A DNA stretch of 7,403 nucleotides, taken from NCBI GenBank assembly GCA_041674345.1, contig JBAYVY010000180.1:1-7403 (forward strand), in the 5' to 3' direction. The translations under genes and the position numbers were made by a program. Source of the DNA: JBAYVY01 sp041674345. Its GTDB lineage: Bacteria; Planctomycetota; Phycisphaerae; Phycisphaerales; Zrk34. The notes below the pieces were generated by a model. The model searched no databases and was not told the DNA's origin. It saw only the letters and a program-made list of their open reading frames with translations. The stretch's first letter is position 1. Every line of letters begins with the position of its first letter. Of the stretch, positions 4,406-7,403 are shown piece after piece.

Positions 4406-5221
4406 ATGGGTATTATCAAAGATTTCATTATGAAATCCGGTAAAAGCTCGCTGGTCGAAGCGTGCGCTACGGTAGTGCAGCAATACCTAGACCGAGATCG
4501 CAATGGTCAATACGGTATCGAAAAATTTTTGCGTATTCGATCTATACCGGTTGTGTTTGTCGACGATGCACCGTTTGAAGGACGGCTGGATAGAAATTCA
4601 AGCGGCCAACATCGTATCACAATTAAACGATGCGACAGAGAGCGCCGAATGCGATTCACGCTGGCTCACGAAGTTGGTCACTGGATAATCGAACAGGAAT
4701 TGGGCTCTCGTTTGGACGAGAATTATCGAGGCCTATTTCATAATTCGGTCGCAAACGATGAGGAAGAAAGTCTGGCGGATAGCTTGGGCGCTGAAATTCT
4801 AATGCCGTTGGATATGGTGGATTTTTTAAGCAAGCATCGGCTAAGTTTTGCGATGATTGACGAATGCCATCGTCGGTTTGGAGTGAGCCGGGACGCTTCA
4901 TTGCGACGGTTTAGTAGTGTTACATGTCGGTGTGCCGCCAAAGTTTTGGTTATTCCTTCTTCTTTTAAAAATGTAAAGACAACGGCTATTGTGGATGACG
5001 CATGGTTTGTTGAACCTGAGCGGCCACTTCGAAGGCAACGAGAACAGGTGTGGCTTGATCCGAAGTGCCGATTTGATTTGCTAAACGATCATCAAGATTT
5101 GCATTTGGTGGTTTCGGACGCGCGATTTGTATTTAATTTTGAAGCGGTATTTCGCGGCGGCATGATGCCTAGGGCGTTTCTCTGTGGCGAGCTAACAGAA
5201 GAAGTAACAAACAAAAACTAG
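4406..5221 (+). CDS. ImmA/IrrE-family zinc metallopeptidase, cassette gene 3
   Basis: The 271-residue protein has the ImmA/IrrE (COG2856, DUF955) layout. Residues 80-95 read RRMRFTLAHEVGHWII, the HExxH zinc site (His88, Glu89, His92), and EEESLADSLGAEILMP (119-134) supplies the third ligand, most likely Glu121 or Glu119. A predicted ligand of this kind about 29 residues after His92 fits the family. In known pairs such enzymes cleave a partner Xre regulator (ImmA/ImmR in an ICE of Bacillus, IrrE/DdrO in Deinococcus). About 95 C-terminal residues (from 175, CRCAAKVLVIP) form an extra region I cannot assign, perhaps a sensor or effector domain. The start ATG is one base after the previous stop, with only a weak purine-rich ribosome site; ATG 4430 is possible. 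No hairpin follows the stop, so transcripts may run into nrdJ. GC content is 29/60 in the sampled row 4741-4800. Confidence 0.85.
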   Translation: MGIIKDFIMKSGKSSLVEACATVVQQYLDRDRNGQYGIEKFLRIRSIPVVFVDDAPFEGRLDRNSSGQHRITIKRCDRERRMRFTLAHEVGHWIIEQELGSRLDENYRGLFHNSVANDEEESLADSLGAEILMPLDMVDFLSKHRLSFAMIDECHRRFGVSRDASLRRFSSVTCRCAAKVLVIPSSFKNVKTTAIVDDAWFVEPERPLRRQREQVWLDPKCRFDLLNDHQDLHLVVSDARFVFNFEAVFRGGMMPRAFLCGELTEEVTNKN

Positions 5222-5307
5222 GATTTTGTTCATTCATTTATTCCCCAATTTGCCAGCACGGACGTTGGCGATTAGATCGACTGATTAAGGCGTAAGGAAC
5301 GGATTTT

Positions 5308-7403
5308 ATGAAGATTCAGCGACGTTTCACCAAGGCGGGCAAGGACGTGTTCTCCAGCGTCGAGTGGACCCAGCGGTCGAGTCGGATTTTGAATCCCGAC
5401 GGCTCGGTGGTGTTTGAGATGCACGATGTCGATGTCCCCAAGAGCTGGTCGCAGCTTGCGACGGACATCATGGTCAGCAAATATTTTCGTAAGGCGGGAG
5501 TTCCGCAGGTCGATGCGGATGGCAAGCCGACCGGCGCGACGGGCCCGGAGAAATCGGCGAGGCAGGTGATTCATCGTCTGGCGGGTTGCTGGCGTCATTG
5601 GGGTGAGAAGCACAGCTACTTCAATACGGCGGCGGACGCGCAGGCGTTTTACGACGAACTGTGCTGGATGCTGCTCACGCAGCAAGCGGCGCCGAACAGC
5701 CCGCAGTGGTTCAACACCGGCCTGAACTGGGCCTACGGCATCAACGGCCCGGCGCAGGGCCACTGGTTCACCGACCCGACCACCGGCGAGACGAAGTTCG
5801 CCGCCGATGCGTACACGCACCCCCAGCCGCACGCCTGTTTCATTCAGTCGATCGAAGATGATCTGGTGAATGAAGGCGGGATCATGGATTTGTGGGTGCG
5901 CGAGGCGCGGCTGTTCAAGTACGGTTCGGGCACGGGCACGAACTTCAGCCGGTTGCGCGGCGACGGCGAAAAACTGAGCGGCGGGGGACGGTCCAGCGGG
6001 TTGATGAGTTTCCTGAAAATCGGCGACCGCGCCGCCGGCGCGATCAAGAGCGGCGGGACGACCCGTCGCGCGGCGAAGATGGTCTGCCTCGATCTGGATC
6101 ACCCGGACATCGAAAACTTCGTGAACTGGAAAGTGCGCGAAGAGTTGAAGGTGGCCGCGATGGTGGAGGGTGTGAAGCACCTGCCCAAGTCGCTGAAGGC
6201 GACGATTGAGAAGCTGGGCATGAAGATCGACTACGACTTCAACGGCGAAGCATATGCGACGGTGAGCGGTCAGAACTCGAACAACTCGGTGCGCATCCCC
6301 AATGCGTTTTTCCATCGGCTGGACGAGGACGGGTATTGGGAACTGCTCAGCCGGACCAGCGGCGATGTGGCGAAAAGTATCCGGGCGCGCGAGCTGTGGG
6401 AACAGATCAACTACGCGGCATGGCGCTGCGCCGATCCGGGCGTGCAGTTCGACACGACCGTCAATGAATGGCACACCTGCCCGGCATCGGGCCGCATCAA
6501 CGCGAGCAATCCGTGCAGCGAATACATGTTCCTGGATAACACGGCGTGCAACCTGGCGTCGATCAATCTGCTGAAGTTTTATGATTCGCAGACGCGGCAG
6601 TTTGATCTGGACGGCTACGAGCATGCCATCAAGCTGTGGACGGTGGTGCTGGAAATCAGCGTGCTGATGGCGGCTTTCCCGTCGAAGGAAATCGCGCGAT
6701 TGAGCTATGAATACCGCACGCTGGGGCTGGGTTATGCGAATCTGGGCGCGATGCTGATGCAGGCGGGGATCGCCTACGACAGCGATCTGGGGCGCGACAT
6801 CGGCGCGGCGCTGGCGGCGATCATGACCGGGCGAAGCTACGCGGCCAGTGCGCAGATGGCGGCCGAGCACGGGCCGTTCCCTGGGTTCTATAAAAATCGT
6901 GAACATATGCTGCGTGTGGTGCGGAATCATCGCCGGGCGGCCTACGGTGTTCCGCGGACGCGGGAGCAGGTTTCGCAGATGGATGAGAATGATTTCCAGG
7001 GACTTGGCTGGTACGAAGGGCTCGAAATTCCGCCGGTGCCTATCGACGGGACGCTATTGGATGGTGAGCATGCCACGGAGGGCCCCTTCGGCCAGTTCGC
7101 CAACAGCGCGGACATCTTGCGTCGCGCCCGGCGGGCGTGGGACGATGCGTTGAAAGAAGGCGATGCGCATGGTTATCGCAACGCGCAGACGACGGTGATC
7201 GCGCCGACGGGGACGATTGGGTTGCTGATGGATTGCGACACGACGGGCGTGGAGCCGGACTTCGCGCTGGTGAAGTTCAAGAAACTGGCCGGAGGCGGGT
7301 ATTTCAAGATCGCCAATCAGTCGTTGAAACCGGCGTTGGTCGCGCTGGGTTACAGCGAGAAACAGGTCGCGGCGATGATGACCTATGTGATGGGCGCGTT
7401 GTC
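5308..7403 (+). CDS. nrdJ: Vitamin B12-dependent (class II) ribonucleotide reductase, 5' part
   Basis: The enzyme reduces ribonucleotides to deoxyribonucleotides using adenosylcobalamin to make its thiyl radical, so it works with or without oxygen. The 698 codons in the window read without interruption and the gene runs off the right edge; large NrdJ proteins usually exceed 1000 residues, so the C-terminus with the shuttle cysteines is missing here. The N-terminal RRFTKAGKDVFSSVEW and KSWSQLATDIMVSKYFRKAGVP (residues 50-71) are typical. The catalytic set is complete: Cys177 in PHACF, Asn401-Cys403-Glu405 in NPCSEY and Cys414 in TACNL. The spacing matches Thermotoga NrdJ (Asn320, Cys322, Glu324, Cys333). 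APTGTIG (632-638) is the conserved phosphate-binding loop. The start ATG has AAGGAA (5294-5299) 8 bases upstream. I see no cobalamin riboswitch and no clear NrdR box in the 86-base gap before it. Confidence 0.95.
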   Translation, partial: MKIQRRFTKAGKDVFSSVEWTQRSSRILNPDGSVVFEMHDVDVPKSWSQLATDIMVSKYFRKAGVPQVDADGKPTGATGPEKSARQVIHRLAGCWRHWGEKHSYFNTAADAQAFYDELCWMLLTQQAAPNSPQWFNTGLNWAYGINGPAQGHWFTDPTTGETKFAADAYTHPQPHACFIQSIEDDLVNEGGIMDLWVREARLFKYGSGTGTNFSRLRGDGEKLSGGGRSSGLMSFLKIGDRAAGAIKSGGTTRRAAKMVCLDLDHPDIENFVNWKVREELKVAAMVEGVKHLPKSLKATIEKLGMKIDYDFNGEAYATVSGQNSNNSVRIPNAFFHRLDEDGYWELLSRTSGDVAKSIRARELWEQINYAAWRCADPGVQFDTTVNEWHTCPASGRINASNPCSEYMFLDNTACNLASINLLKFYDSQTRQFDLDGYEHAIKLWTVVLEISVLMAAFPSKEIARLSYEYRTLGLGYANLGAMLMQAGIAYDSDLGRDIGAALAAIMTGRSYAASAQMAAEHGPFPGFYKNREHMLRVVRNHRRAAYGVPRTREQVSQMDENDFQGLGWYEGLEIPPVPIDGTLLDGEHATEGPFGQFANSADILRRARRAWDDALKEGDAHGYRNAQTTVIAPTGTIGLLMDCDTTGVEPDFALVKFKKLAGGGYFKIANQSLKPALVALGYSEKQVAAMMTYVMGAL

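Noticed and set aside
5222..5307. Possible cobalamin riboswitch or NrdR box before nrdJ
   Set aside because: The 86-base gap is too short for a cobalamin riboswitch and contains no B12-box-like sequence. No palindrome resembling an NrdR box is visible.
5272..6930. Long open frame of 552 codons on the minus strand
   Set aside because: It lies opposite nrdJ, whose reading frame is intact with a complete catalytic set. The minus frame is Arg/His-rich and low in recognisable motifs, as expected for the antisense of a GC-rich gene.
1..7403. CRISPR array, insertion sequence, integrase or rRNA/tRNA genes
   Set aside because: No regularly spaced identical repeats, transposase or integrase reading frames, or tRNA/rRNA signatures were seen on either strand.

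Overview
The window looks like a piece of a bacterial chromosome with about 60% GC. Sampled 60-base rows give 40/60 GC in fmt (1381-1440) and 39/60 in nrdJ (6721-6780). The gene set is methionyl-tRNA formyltransferase, a DciA/DUF721 protein, a compact dCTP deaminase and a large B12-dependent ribonucleotide reductase. Gene lengths, sequence style and the many short GC-rich palindromes suggest a planctomycete-like (PVC group) bacterium. That assignment is tentative, because no rRNA or strict lineage marker is present.

Layout. Positions 2-538 hold an AT-richer reading frame that enters from the left edge; I do not recognise it. Positions 594-1907 are a minus-strand pair, fmt followed by dciA with a 3-base gap. 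From about 1910 the genes point the other way. First is a small HEVGHH metallopeptidase-like protein (2031-2552). A 437-base stretch without a convincing gene follows (2553-2989), carrying an inverted pair of DnaA-box-like sequences, a good sigma70-type promoter and a structured leader. Then come dcd (2990-3568) and a likely terminator (3607-3639). Next is a tight three-gene cassette (3728-5221): a 57-aa basic conserved protein, an Xre-like helix-turn-helix protein and an ImmA/IrrE-type zinc peptidase. The window ends inside nrdJ (5308 onward, 698 complete codons visible, reading frame intact).

How the genes relate. dcd turns dCTP into dUTP, feeding dTTP synthesis, and nrdJ makes deoxynucleotides, so the two flanking genes share a pathway. 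The cassette between them is clearly AT-richer (27/60 and 29/60 GC in sampled rows) and is packed by a 4-base overlap and a 1-base gap. It has its own strong ribosome binding site and a perfect palindrome directly upstream. It reads as a horizontally acquired regulator/protease module, possibly of toxin-antitoxin or defence type, set between two nucleotide-metabolism genes. This is the best candidate for an undescribed system in the window.

A second theme is short repeats. The motif CCCCGGAAGT occurs as tandem pairs in three intergenic regions and once inverted inside a variable loop of dcd. A REP-like hairpin encodes the last residues of Fmt, and a 26-base perfect palindrome lies inside the HEVGHH gene.
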